From: Bacillota bacterium
GTDB taxonomy: Bacteria > Bacillota > Clostridia > Lachnospirales > Lachnospiraceae
NCBI GenBank assembly: GCA_023439505.1
Contig: JAEXNR010000065.1
Span: 1-22,920, forward strand
DNA: 22,920 bases
Direction: 5' to 3'
Below are positions 16,085-22,177 of this stretch, one piece after another. A model generated the notes under the pieces. It had not been told where the DNA came from, searched no databases, and worked only from the letters and a program-made list of their open reading frames with translations. Position 1 is the first letter of the stretch. The number at the start of each line of letters is the position of its first letter. Both the position numbers and the translations under genes were made by a program.

Positions 16085-17680
16085 CTACAATTTAGTAATA
16101 TCTCTCGGTACTTTCTTAAAAGTTATATTATGCTTCTGCAATTCCTTTTCTGAAATGGTACATAAATCAGCATAAATAATATAGTTATCTGCTAACGTGC
16201 TGATTGTGGTTAAAAACTTATGATCAAGAGTTGTTACTTGCTCATTATCGTAATAAAAATAATATGCCGTTTCATTGTTTTTTCCTAGATAATATGAATT
16301 ATCTGTATTTTCTGTCTCTTGTATTACTTTCTTGGTTTCCATATACCAGATATACTCACGTACTTTCTGTATATCGATTTCTCTGTTTAAATCACCACTT
16401 ACAAGAAATAATGGTTTGCTTAATTCATAAAAGCTAAAACTTCCACCAGTTCCGTCTACTGCACTCCTACCTTCTCCATAACCATTTATTACACGTTTTA
16501 TACGTTCAGCAGTAATGCTTTCGGCATATTCTTCCATTTCAATCAGAATAAACTTACGATTACCTGCATCTTCTTTGTTCATGTTCAACACAGCGTGTGC
16601 TGTTGTTCCAGAACCAGCAAAGCTGTCAAGAATTATATCATCTTTATTACACATTATTGTCAGTATTCTCTCAATAAGGCGAACGGTCTTAGGGGTGGCA
16701 AAAAAATCTGTGGAAGCATCAAGTATTTTTTTCAATAATTGCTTCGCTTCTTGAGTATGACCCACTTCTTCATGTTTCCATATTGTCTGAGGACATACCC
16801 CCTGCTTAACATCACTATAGAATCGCTTCCTTCGTGGTTTAGAATCTCCATTTTTCCCAAACCATACTTCATTATTCGCTATAAGTGCTTTCATTTCTGC
16901 TTCCGGGTGTCTCCAACTTGTTCCAGGTTCGGGTGTATAGCTTTTACCGCTAGGCGTTGGTATTGAATAAACACTATTCTCACGATGCTCCATTCTTAAT
17001 AAATCTGTGGAAATCCAAGGTCCACGTGGATCATTATCTGGATTTTTATATCTGGAATCTTGTTTGGCTCCTCTAGGTAAATCTTTCAACTTTAAAGAAT
17101 TTATGCTTTTAGCGTAAACTAATATATATTCGTGTTCTGAAGAAAAAAAGTTTGCATCATTTTTTGTGGCAAATGTTCTTTGCCATACCAGTTGAGAGAC
17201 AAAATTATTCGATCCAAAAATCTCGTCACAGATTAATTTTAAATTTGATTGCTCGTTGTCATCAATGCTAATAAATATGGCACCCTCATCAGCAAGTAAC
17301 TTCTGCAACAGTTTTAATCGTGGATACATCATGCACAACCATTTATCATGACGAGATAAATCTTCCCCCTCTTTACCCACAACCTCACCAAGCCATTTTT
17401 TAATTTTAGGGTCATTAACATTATCATTATAAACCCACGCTTCATTTCCTGTATTATATGGCGGATCTATGTATATACATTTAATTTTTCCCTCGTACTG
17501 TGGTAATAGGGATTTTAAAGCCTCAAGGTTATCACCTCTGATAATCTTGTTCTCGCTACAATTATCTTCATCAATTTGTCCTTTCTCACTATAACTATAC
17601 TTCCGATTTAATACGCGATATGGAACTTCCTGATGATGATTAATAACTTTATCTTTCCCTATCCATTCAAGTGTAGGCAT
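16085..17680 (-). CDS. mod: Type III DNA methyltransferase, Mod subunit
   Basis: This 531-aa protein is a beta-class amino-methyltransferase: catalytic motif IV D72-P-P-Y75 (in IDPPYNTG) precedes the SAM-binding motif I FAGSGTT (354-360). The 280 residues between them hold the target recognition domain that fixes the sequence specificity of both methylation and restriction. Mod methylates N6 of adenine on one strand and is required by Res. TTGGAGG precedes the ATG at 17680. The gene leads the leftward mod-res operon. No simple-sequence repeat is visible in the frame, so phase-variable switching by slippage, common in some type III systems, is not indicated. Recognition sequence cannot be deduced. 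Confidence 0.93.
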   Translation of the reverse strand: MPTLEWIGKDKVINHHQEVPYRVLNRKYSYSEKGQIDEDNCSENKIIRGDNLEALKSLLPQYEGKIKCIYIDPPYNTGNEAWVYNDNVNDPKIKKWLGEVVGKEGEDLSRHDKWLCMMYPRLKLLQKLLADEGAIFISIDDNEQSNLKLICDEIFGSNNFVSQLVWQRTFATKNDANFFSSEHEYILVYAKSINSLKLKDLPRGAKQDSRYKNPDNDPRGPWISTDLLRMEHRENSVYSIPTPSGKSYTPEPGTSWRHPEAEMKALIANNEVWFGKNGDSKPRRKRFYSDVKQGVCPQTIWKHEEVGHTQEAKQLLKKILDASTDFFATPKTVRLIERILTIMCNKDDIILDSFAGSGTTAHAVLNMNKEDAGNRKFILIEMEEYAESITAERIKRVINGYGEGRSAVDGTGGSFSFYELSKPLFLVSGDLNREIDIQKVREYIWYMETKKVIQETENTDNSYYLGKNNETAYYFYYDNEQVTTLDHKFLTTISTLADNYIIYADLCTISEKELQKHNITFKKVPRDITKL

Positions 17681-18083
17681 TTTTTATCCTCCAATATCTT
17701 ATCATCCAATAATCATAACCACTACAATTTTTTTGAATACAACATGCTTAAACACATATGTCTTCGTTATTTGATTAATGATACTTGATTAAATTTCGCT
17801 ATTATCTATTTCAAATTAATAAATAATACAATTTCTTGTGTAACATCATGGGTATTATTTTATCACAAAAAATTAAATTCTTCAATTTGATACCGATTAT
17901 TACTCATCCACTTTTCATAATTTTTCTATGTACCTTGTATATAAGTATAGATAATAAGCCTTGTAAATATATACATTTCTCATAAATCGATATATAATGA
18001 TAAAAGTACTTTAAAATTACCATAATTTATCTTATGATACTACAATTTATCTTATCTATAGTAAATTAAAAATAGGAGTAACT
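17681..18083. promoter_or_regulatory. Divergent AT-rich region upstream of mod with a 12-bp direct repeat
   Basis: This 403-bp region lies between the leftward mod gene and the rightward interrupted gene. I see no gene. AATTTATCTTAT occurs at 18024-18035 and again at 18044-18055, exactly 20 bp apart, so both copies would lie on one face of the helix just upstream of the AGGAG of the rightward gene. This spacing suits a cooperative operator. The rest is nearly pure A/T, and I could not pick a confident promoter for mod. Confidence 0.45.
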
Positions 18084-18856
18084 ATGGATGGCTACTTAAA
18101 ATTAGAATATATGAACGAACTTGACAATGGCATTTATGACATTTGCTACGAAGATTTAAAAAGGCTTTTTGCCATTATGATAACAATTTGAAAATGTGGA
18201 AACCACTGACAAAAGAACAAACAGAACAGAGCGAAGAAACGAAATATGGAATGATCTTTCATGCACTACAAGAACAAGTAACAAACCGCTCTTTATTAGC
18301 CAGCCTTGAGTTACCGGATAATTCTGTTGAAGCAAAAAGTTTACTACAATCAGGACAAATTCTATCAAACAATATTCTTCCCATAGGATTTCAACCTTTC
18401 ATGAGATGCCATATGCAGTATGGATATGGCATCAAATTGGAAACAGAATATCCATTACAGCATGATTTTATCTTTGAGAAGCTACGCTTTCGCCATAATG
18501 AAAAGTTATCCAGAGAAGTATATGAATTAATGGATGGCGGTAAAAAAATTTACCCCAACGAAGGTCTTAATGCATTTGAAGATCAAATTAATGGTATTCG
18601 TAATGCATCTGTTTTTTCAGATGCAGCTTTTGATTATGCATTTGAAAAAAGCAGAAACTTTACAGATAAGGAAAAATGCAGGAAGAAAATCTTAGATACT
18701 AAAATTTTAGGTATTCCGATTACATTAGGAACTGATATGCATCCATTTAAGTTATCCCGACAAAGAAAAAGATGTTTGGATAGATATTATCAAGGATTTT
18801 CTCTGGAGAAAGAATATGGTATAAAACTTACATACAGGCTATGTTATACTCCATGA
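18084..18856 (+). pseudogene. Unknown gene interrupted by a -1 frame change
   Basis: An ATG at 18084 with AGGAG five bases upstream opens a frame (MDGYLKLEYMNELDNGIYD...) that stops at TGA 18189-18191. A second frame, overlapping from about 18143, runs to TGA 18854-18856 with convincing protein character (KYGMIFHALQEQVTNRSLLA, LPIGFQPFMRCHMQYGYGI, LGIPITLGTDMHPFKLSRQ). Joined, they encode about 257 aa. The second frame alone could only begin at a TTG without a ribosome binding site. Either one T was lost from the T5 run at 18166-18170, or ribosomes slip -1 at the heptamer T-TTA-AAA (18155-18161), which is in the right phase. I do not recognise the protein. It is last before the att region and upstream control is suggested by the 20-bp-spaced repeats. 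Confidence 0.6.
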
Positions 18857-18972
18857 TTGTTCAACACATAATTACACTCAAAAATAAAAGCAGATAAATC
18901 ATGACGAAATTATACTTTAAATTACGGTCAGCTTACACTTCTAACATCATTCATAAACATGATTTCCCCCCG

Positions 18973-18994
18973 TTGCATTCCAATTGCATTCCAA
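18973..18994. repeat. Tandem 11-bp repeat near the integration junction
   Basis: TTGCATTCCAA is repeated perfectly and without a gap (18973-18983, 18984-18994), just outside the terminator that follows the tRNA fragment. Closely spaced short repeats beside an att core are often integrase arm-type sites; here they lie on the side opposite to the presumed element. The remainder of 18857-19000 has no gene and no other structure. Confidence 0.6.
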
Positions 18995-19000
18995 ACACAA

Positions 19001-19048
19001 AAAATCAAGGGTTTCAAAGTTTGTTAAAACTCTGAAACCCTTGATTTT
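19001..19048 (-). terminator. Strong intrinsic terminator after the tRNA fragment
   Basis: A perfect 16-bp stem, TGAAACCCTTGATTTT with its complement (19001-19016 and 19033-19048), has a 16-nt loop. Read on the minus strand it ends in TTTTTTGTG. It starts seven bases beyond the tRNA 3' end, where a tRNA gene's own terminator would be expected. Confidence 0.85.
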
Positions 19049-19054
19049 ACTTAC

Positions 19055-19111
19055 TGCAGTCGAGGGGACTTGAACCCCTACCCAGAAACCCGGACTAGAT
19101 CCTTAGTCTAA
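19055..19111 (-). other. Displaced 3' part of tRNA-Leu (AAG): integration att core
   Basis: On the minus strand, 19111 to 19055 reads as the 3' part of a class II tRNA. It begins with the anticodon stem TTAGA/TCTAG (one G-U pair) and 7-nt loop CTAAGGA, giving anticodon AAG (Leu) with G37. A long variable arm follows, then a perfect T arm AGGGG-TTCAAGT-CCCCT, the acceptor 3' strand CGACTGC and discriminator A. CCA is not encoded. Upstream of the anticodon stem the sequence is AT-rich and shows no D arm or matching acceptor 5' strand (GCAGTCG), so this is not a working tRNA. Such 3' fragments are left where tyrosine recombinases integrate into tRNA genes. Polarity places the element on the high-coordinate side, with the intact tRNA beyond the window. 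Confidence 0.8.
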
Positions 19112-19130
19112 CCGCAACTTAATTTAATTA

Positions 19131-19233
19131 GATGCTCAAAACTCTCCAAATAGCGTATTTATAGTATTTTATAGGGTTTTGAGCATCGTTCCATTTATTG
19201 AATATTTATTGATATTTTCGTTCCATTTATTGA
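19131..19233. repeat. Inverted and direct repeats flanking the att core
   Basis: GATGCTCAAAAC (19131-19142) is repeated perfectly inverted as GTTTTGAGCATC (19176-19187). From its outer edge, CGTTCCATTTATTGA occurs at 19187-19201 and again at 19219-19233, 32 bp apart. These lie 20 to 120 bp from the tRNA-derived core, the distance at which integrase arm sites and excisionase sites usually fall. There is no gene between the core and the next coding region, into which the last copy extends by a few bases. Confidence 0.6.
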
Positions 19234-19430
19234 TATATTTTATCGTACTGGCTACATTTTTTGGCTACATATCCTCTGTCAGCAAATCCAACCGAATAAC
19301 ATACTCTCATAACTAAATCTAATTCCTCTTCGACTGAATGCTTTTCTTTCATCATATTTTGATATTCTTGATCATGCTGCAAAGCGCTCGAGCACCGATG
19401 TGCTATGAAATTTTGAAAATCATTCTCCAT
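19227..19430 (-). CDS. Small hypothetical protein
   Basis: This 67-aa protein is helical and hydrophilic (NDFQNFIAHRCSSALQHDQE, then EEELDLVMRVCYSVGFADRG). I do not recognise a family. The ATG at 19430 is preceded by AAGGGGG at a good distance, which supports a real gene. It diverges from the XRE gene at 19639, sharing a 208-bp control region, and ends in the repeat cluster by the att core. Small proteins of this sort next to XRE regulators at element ends are often regulatory or antitoxin-like, but no motif shows this. Confidence 0.6.
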   Translation of the reverse strand: MENDFQNFIAHRCSSALQHDQEYQNMMKEKHSVEEELDLVMRVCYSVGFADRGYVAKKCSQYDKIYQ

Positions 19431-19488
19431 AAGTAAACCCCCTTATCGTTATGTAATTAGTAGCGGTGAAATCATTGTTATTATACCA

Positions 19489-19500
19489 GAACAAACGTTC
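19489..19500. promoter_or_regulatory. LexA-box-like site in the divergent control region
   Basis: GAACAAACGTTC followed by G fits the Gram-positive LexA/DinR box (CGAAC-N4-GTTCG) at all but the first base, which is A. It lies 58 bp upstream of the 67-aa gene and 139 bp upstream of the XRE gene. SOS control would suit prophage genes. It overlaps a second dyad, AAACG-TT-CGTTT, so it could instead belong to the XRE protein. Confidence 0.5.
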
Positions 19501-19551
19501 GTTTTCAAGTTATTTATACTTTATTCTTTCGCAGCTCATATTCATATTCGA

Positions 19552-19573
19552 ATTCATTTATGCATAAATGAAT
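19552..19573. promoter_or_regulatory. 22-bp perfect palindrome upstream of the XRE gene
   Basis: ATTCATTTATG and its complement form a gapless 22-bp palindrome. Further partial half-sites (TTCATATTCG before it, GTGAATAC after it) surround it within 50 bp. It sits 65 bp upstream of the XRE ATG, a fitting operator for that HTH protein. Confidence 0.65.
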
Positions 19574-19638
19574 ATGTACATGTGAATACTTGTATGCACT
19601 CTGGCATATATGATAATATTTGGCAGAGGTGCATTAAG

Positions 19639-19929
19639 ATGAAGTACGATGCTTTTGAAATAGGCTTGCGAGCTTACAACCAAAGAATCAGTTTAAGCAA
19701 AAAGCAAGTAGATGTTAGTCAAGCGATCGGAATTAGCCAGGCAAAATACTCTCGTTTCGAAAGCGGTTTAAGCGACATGCCTTTGTCAAATATTATTAAA
19801 TTATGTGATTATCTTGGAGTATCTGTTTCGTGGCTAATCGGCGAAAAAAATACGCCTGGTTTGACTGATAGCGAACGCCTTGAAGTGGAGCAGTTTATTA
19901 AATATATAAAAAGCAAAAGAAAACAATAA
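19639..19929 (+). CDS. XRE-family HTH regulator
   Basis: This 96-aa protein has a Cro/CI HTH at residues 8-62: GLRAYNQRISLSKKQVDVSQ, then IGISQAKYSRFESGLSDMPL and IIKLCDYLGVSVSWLIGE. It ends in a short basic tail (KYIKSKRKQ). The start at 19639 has AGAGGT upstream and begins at the domain edge; an upstream in-frame ATG at 19582 lies in the operator region and lacks a ribosome binding site. The protein is shorter than CI repressors and has no protease or dimerisation domain. It is probably autoregulated through the 22-bp palindrome and controls the divergent 67-aa gene. It resembles small phage regulators of element ends in clostridia. Confidence 0.85.
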   Translation: MKYDAFEIGLRAYNQRISLSKKQVDVSQAIGISQAKYSRFESGLSDMPLSNIIKLCDYLGVSVSWLIGEKNTPGLTDSERLEVEQFIKYIKSKRKQ

Positions 19930-20263
19930 ATTTATCATATTATACTAATCATCCGCATAATATCACCCCCAATCATATAAATTTCCTATAGATTAATAGT
20001 AGCAAATTATTTTCGTGGGTTACATGTCAAAACATACCATAAATGGTAAATAAAGGAATCCATATTTTTACAGTATGTCGGGAGTATAGTTACTTTTCAT
20101 TGACTTTTGCTACTTTTTATTATTTATTGTCGAATTAAAAGTAGTTTAAAGTCTTATTTTGGCTTTTGTGGTATCTTTTCATGGTTAATGATTGGTTATT
20201 GCCATAACTGTTATTATATGGTATATTTTAGTATATACTGTTGATAATAGGGGAGGAAATAAC
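19930..20263. promoter_or_regulatory. Intergenic region with sigma-A promoter for the zinc-ribbon gene
   Basis: This region is gene-free. A promoter is visible near its end: TTGCCA (20199-20204), a 17-bp spacer, then TATATT (20222-20227), 36 bp before the zinc-ribbon ATG. A small dyad, ACCAT-aa-ATGGT, lies near 20037, and ACTTTT motifs recur around 20090-20120. Nothing else stands out. Confidence 0.6.
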
Positions 20264-20842
20264 ATGGCTAATTTAAAGAAATGTAAGCATTGCCAATCTG
20301 AGATTGATAAGAAGGCAAGGGTATGTCCTGTGTGCAAGAAGAAGCAGGGTGGAAAAATGAAAGTTGTACTTATTGGTGTCGTTGTACTTGCTGTTATAAC
20401 TGCCGCACTAAACGGTGGAAAAGATAATGGTTCCACTGATGTTGCCACATCTGCAGGCACTGCTAGTGGTAAAAAAAATGACACTAAGACCGATCCAACA
20501 TCAGCACCAACCGAAAATCCTATTGAATACACAGCCTATGATGTATCTGAGTTGATGAATGATCTCGATACAAATGCCATGAAAGCAGAAAAGAAATACA
20601 CAGATCAATACGTAAAAATCACTGGAAAACTTTTCAATATTGATAGTGATGGAAAATACATAAACTTAGGACCATCTAAGGATGATTATACTATTATAGG
20701 GGTACAGTGTTACATAAAGTCTGACAATCAGACAAACAAGATAATGGAAATGAAGAAAGGACAGGAAGTTACGCTTAAGGGAAGGATCACACAAGTAGGC
20801 GAAGTGTTGGGATACTCCCTGGATATTGATGATATAGAATAA
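20264..20842 (+). CDS. Zinc-ribbon, membrane-anchored OB-fold (tRNA_anti-like) protein
   Basis: This 192-aa protein starts with a zinc ribbon (C7-x2-C10 and C21-x2-C24, in CKHCQSEIDKKARVCPVC), followed by a membrane helix at about 33-50 (VVLIGVVVLAVITAAL). A Ser/Thr/Pro/Lys-rich linker (about 52-86) leads to a C-terminal OB-fold domain of the tRNA_anti-like type (VKITGKLFNIDSDGKYINLG, then KKGQEVTLKGRITQVGEVLG). The ribbon should be cytoplasmic and the OB domain outside. GGGGAGG precedes the ATG at 20264, and a sigma-A promoter lies 36 bp upstream. Such proteins are common in Firmicutes, often on prophages, with unknown role; OB folds of this class may bind ligands or proteins rather than nucleic acid. 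It is a likely lysogenic-conversion gene. Confidence 0.8.
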   Translation: MANLKKCKHCQSEIDKKARVCPVCKKKQGGKMKVVLIGVVVLAVITAALNGGKDNGSTDVATSAGTASGKKNDTKTDPTSAPTENPIEYTAYDVSELMNDLDTNAMKAEKKYTDQYVKITGKLFNIDSDGKYINLGPSKDDYTIIGVQCYIKSDNQTNKIMEMKKGQEVTLKGRITQVGEVLGYSLDIDDIE

Positions 20843-20846
20843 ATAC

Positions 20847-20969
20847 ATGAAAGATCAAACCATGCCGTTGCTTGATCGGATGAAGGCAACTATCAATGAC
20901 GTTTCGGCCTTGGATAGTTCGGTTAATACTAATTACTTTTATCAACACATTCGTCCGAATCAAAGATAA
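20847..20969 (+). CDS. Possible 40-aa protein overlapping a structured region
   Basis: An ATG five bases after the zinc-ribbon stop codon opens a frame of 40 codons (MKDQTMPLLDRMKATINDVS, then ALDSSVNTNYFYQHIRPNQR). It has no convincing ribosome binding site and would depend on re-initiation. The same DNA carries two inverted repeats, GATCAA/TTGATC (20853-20858 with 20872-20877) and AACTATC/GATAGTT (20888-20894 with 20913-20919), so an RNA structure is an equally good explanation. It may also be the decayed start of a gene. The following 180 bp to the terminator is AT-rich with no gene seen. Confidence 0.3.
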   Translation: MKDQTMPLLDRMKATINDVSALDSSVNTNYFYQHIRPNQR

Positions 20970-21151
20970 AATCTTCATCTTTTATATTATCTATTTGCGC
21001 ATCGAGCATATTTTCATTTTCATATACATCATCTGTTTGCTTGAAGCTATTCCAATTGATTTTTATATAACTCAAAATTATACACATCCATTCATCCATA
21101 ACTTATGTTTATATTATATAGTATCGTATGGTGGATGTAAATAATATTTTT

Positions 21152-21186
21152 ATACCCCCGGCCGTAATAGACCAGGGGGTATTTTG
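21152..21186 (+). terminator. Intrinsic terminator
   Basis: ATACCCCC (21152-21159) pairs with GGGGGTAT (21175-21182) around a 15-nt loop and is followed by TTTTG. An A/T-rich run before the stem makes it partly bidirectional. It ends transcription from the zinc-ribbon gene 310 bp upstream, immediately before a cluster of perfect palindromes. Confidence 0.7.
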
Positions 21187-21217
21187 TTTCGACGTCGAAA
21201 CAGTTGCGCCGGCGCAA
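21186..21217. repeat. Two adjacent perfect palindromes
   Basis: GTTTCGACGTCGAAAC (21186-21201, 16 bp) and TTGCGCCGGCGCAA (21204-21217, 14 bp) are gapless perfect palindromes two bases apart. Both are far more GC-rich than their surroundings. They lie between two terminators in a region where no gene is read, so a protein-binding or recombination site is more likely than an RNA element. Confidence 0.75.
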
Positions 21218-21222
21218 GTCAT

Positions 21223-21263
21223 CAACAAAAAATGACTACCATTAAGATAGTCATTTTTTGTTG
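21223..21263. terminator. Bidirectional intrinsic terminator
   Basis: CAACAAAAAATGACTA (21223-21238) and TAGTCATTTTTTGTTG (21248-21263) form a perfect 16-bp stem with a 9-nt loop. A-runs and T-runs in the arms make it work in both directions. It lies 63 bp beyond the stop codon of the leftward HTH gene and probably ends that operon. Confidence 0.8.
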
Positions 21264-21325
21264 TGTTTTCTTTTTAATCCACAGCCTCTAAGAGCTGATA
21301 GTCTTACGACATAATCATAATAGCA

Positions 21326-21652
21326 TTATTGTATTAATTTGTCAATATTTTTATCCCGATGCTTTTTAATCCTAACAGCATTGATAGTAGGCTCATCGAG
21401 ATTGTAAATGCATTTGTTATACGGCAAATAGCTATTAACTGCTTTTGTACTGATATTAAGGATTGCAGATATCTCTGATACTGACTTACCTTCGGCTAAC
21501 AGATTGCCTATCGAAATAGACAAATCACACTCGTATTTTCTCTCTGTAATTAATATCTTTCGGACCTTCTGCCAGTTAACTCCGCATATTTTGGCAGTCT
21601 CATTTAGTGACCCGGTTTTTTCGTAAATACTGATAATTTCATTCGCGTTCAT
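21326..21652 (-). CDS. Double helix-turn-helix DNA-binding protein
   Basis: This 108-aa protein contains two HTH-like units: NEIISIYEKTGSLNETAKIC followed by GVNWQKVRKILI (about 3-35), and SIGNLLAEGKSVSEISAILN followed by ISTKAVNSYLPY (about 46-78). The second resembles the last HTH of sigma-type or LuxR-type regulators. A basic tail (RIKKHRDKNIDKL) follows. It has no catalytic domain. Its ATG at 21652 lies inside the 3' end of the RHH gene (14-bp overlap), so translation is coupled, and the start region GGGGAAATT is a usable ribosome binding site. A role as small regulator, or as a terminase-small-subunit-like HTH protein given the phage context, is possible but unproven. Confidence 0.65.
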   Translation of the reverse strand: MNANEIISIYEKTGSLNETAKICGVNWQKVRKILITERKYECDLSISIGNLLAEGKSVSEISAILNISTKAVNSYLPYNKCIYNLDEPTINAVRIKKHRDKNIDKLIQ

Positions 21653-21839
21653 AATTTCCCCTTTTCTTTATTTTTTCTTCGGCAGCATCGATAAAAAATT
21701 GATTGAGGCTTAGGCCTACCTTCTCAGCTTCATTCTTGTATCTTTCCATATCAACCTTTGGGGCTCTTACCTTTGTCTCTCCTATATTTCCAAGGTATTT
21801 TTTTACCGCTCTTGCTTGAGCCTCTGTGTACTTCGCCAT
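21639..21839 (-). CDS. Ribbon-helix-helix (Arc/MetJ-like) regulator
   Basis: This 66-aa protein begins MAKYTEAQARAVKKYL and contains ETKVRAPKVDMERYKNEAEK, then VGLSLNQFFIDAAEEKIKK. A strand (TKVRAP) followed by two helices joined by a G-x-S-x-N/F-x-x-F turn is the ribbon-helix-helix pattern. The start at 21839 has AAGGAG eight bases upstream; an in-frame ATG at 21902 lies within the operator region and is rejected. RHH proteins bind as dimers to short repeated sites. A 15-bp palindrome and several ATGGGG-type repeats lie just upstream, so autoregulation is likely. It overlaps the downstream double-HTH gene and diverges from the 53-aa gene that precedes the ribozymes. Confidence 0.8.
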   Translation of the reverse strand: MAKYTEAQARAVKKYLGNIGETKVRAPKVDMERYKNEAEKVGLSLNQFFIDAAEEKIKKRGNYERE

Positions 21840-21853
21840 AATATCACTCCTTT

Positions 21854-21868
21854 TGATACATTGTATCA
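21854..21868. promoter_or_regulatory. Palindrome next to the RHH ribosome binding site
   Basis: TGATACA-T-TGTATCA is a perfect 15-bp dyad overlapping the leader of the RHH gene, 15 bp from its ATG. It may be an operator or a leader hairpin that affects translation. Confidence 0.55.
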
Positions 21869-21876
21869 GATACTTA

Positions 21877-21957
21877 TATATGGGTATATAGACATAGTGC
21901 ATAATATATGGGGGTATATTTTGTTAGATATGCCCATTTACATCTATGGGGATATAG
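21877..21957. repeat. Four ATGGG-type operator/iteron repeats
   Basis: Related motifs occur four times in 81 bp: TATATGGGTATAT (from 21877), TATATGGGGGTATAT (from 21904), ATATGCCCATTTA (21928-21940, inverted) and CTATGGGGATATAG (21944-21957). Spacing is irregular (about 16 to 28 bp). They fill the divergent region between the RHH gene and the 53-aa gene, the last copy inside the spacer of a sigma-A promoter. Repression of that promoter by the RHH protein is the simplest reading. Confidence 0.6.
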
Positions 21958-21965
21958 TATATAAT
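21937..21965 (+). promoter_or_regulatory. Sigma-A promoter driving the ribozyme-bearing operon
   Basis: TTTACA (21937-21942), a 17-bp spacer and TATAAT (21960-21965) make a near-consensus promoter. Transcription should start near 21972, giving a leader of about 43 nt before the 53-aa gene, with a small GCTCC/GGAGC hairpin in it. An ATGGGG-type operator lies within the spacer, so a bound protein would block polymerase. Confidence 0.8.
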
Positions 21966-22014
21966 TACATTATCAAATAAAACACAGCTCCACTGGAGCA
22001 GAAAGAAGGTAATT

Positions 22015-22176
22015 ATGAATAGAACAGAAATGATGGAATTAGTTGATAGGATTTGCGAAGAAGAAGGTTATGAAAACGCTCCTGCTTATGACTTGATATA
22101 CAAAGAATGTTGTGATGGAAGAAGCAATGCCGATGCGAAAGAAATGATAAAGGAATTATTAAGAGAATGGAATTAA
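22015..22176 (+). CDS. Small hypothetical protein (53 aa) upstream of the pistol ribozyme
   Basis: The frame from ATG 22015 to TAA 22174-22176 encodes MNRTEMMELVDRICEEEGYE, then NAPAYDLIYKECCDGRSNAD and AKEMIKELLREWN. It is acidic and helical with three cysteines; I do not recognise a family. AGAAGG lies eight bases before the ATG, and a near-consensus promoter is 50 bp upstream, so expression is well supported. The pistol ribozyme begins one base after the stop codon, so ribozyme cleavage would leave this mRNA with a structured 3' end carrying a 2',3'-cyclic phosphate. It is the first gene of a two-gene unit whose second gene is bracketed by ribozymes. Confidence 0.75.
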   Translation: MNRTEMMELVDRICEEEGYENAPAYDLIYKECCDGRSNADAKEMIKELLREWN

Positions 22177-22177
22177 C

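Noticed and set aside
16085..17680. Phase-variable mod gene
   Set aside because: No tandem simple-sequence repeat long enough to slip was seen in or just before the coding frame.
18143..18856. Intact gene starting at TTG 18143
   Set aside because: There is no ribosome binding site before it, while the ATG at 18084 with AGGAG in another frame is a far better start.
19055..19111. Functional tRNA-Leu gene
   Set aside because: Only the part from the anticodon stem to the discriminator is present; there is no D arm or acceptor 5' strand in the adjacent DNA.
20896..21144. Rightward 82-codon open frame after the zinc-ribbon gene
   Set aside because: It is an Ile/Tyr/Phe-rich product of AT-rich DNA with no ribosome binding site.
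21877..21957. CRISPR-like array
   Set aside because: Repeats are short, degenerate, partly inverted and irregularly spaced, with no spacers of constant length and no cas gene in the window.
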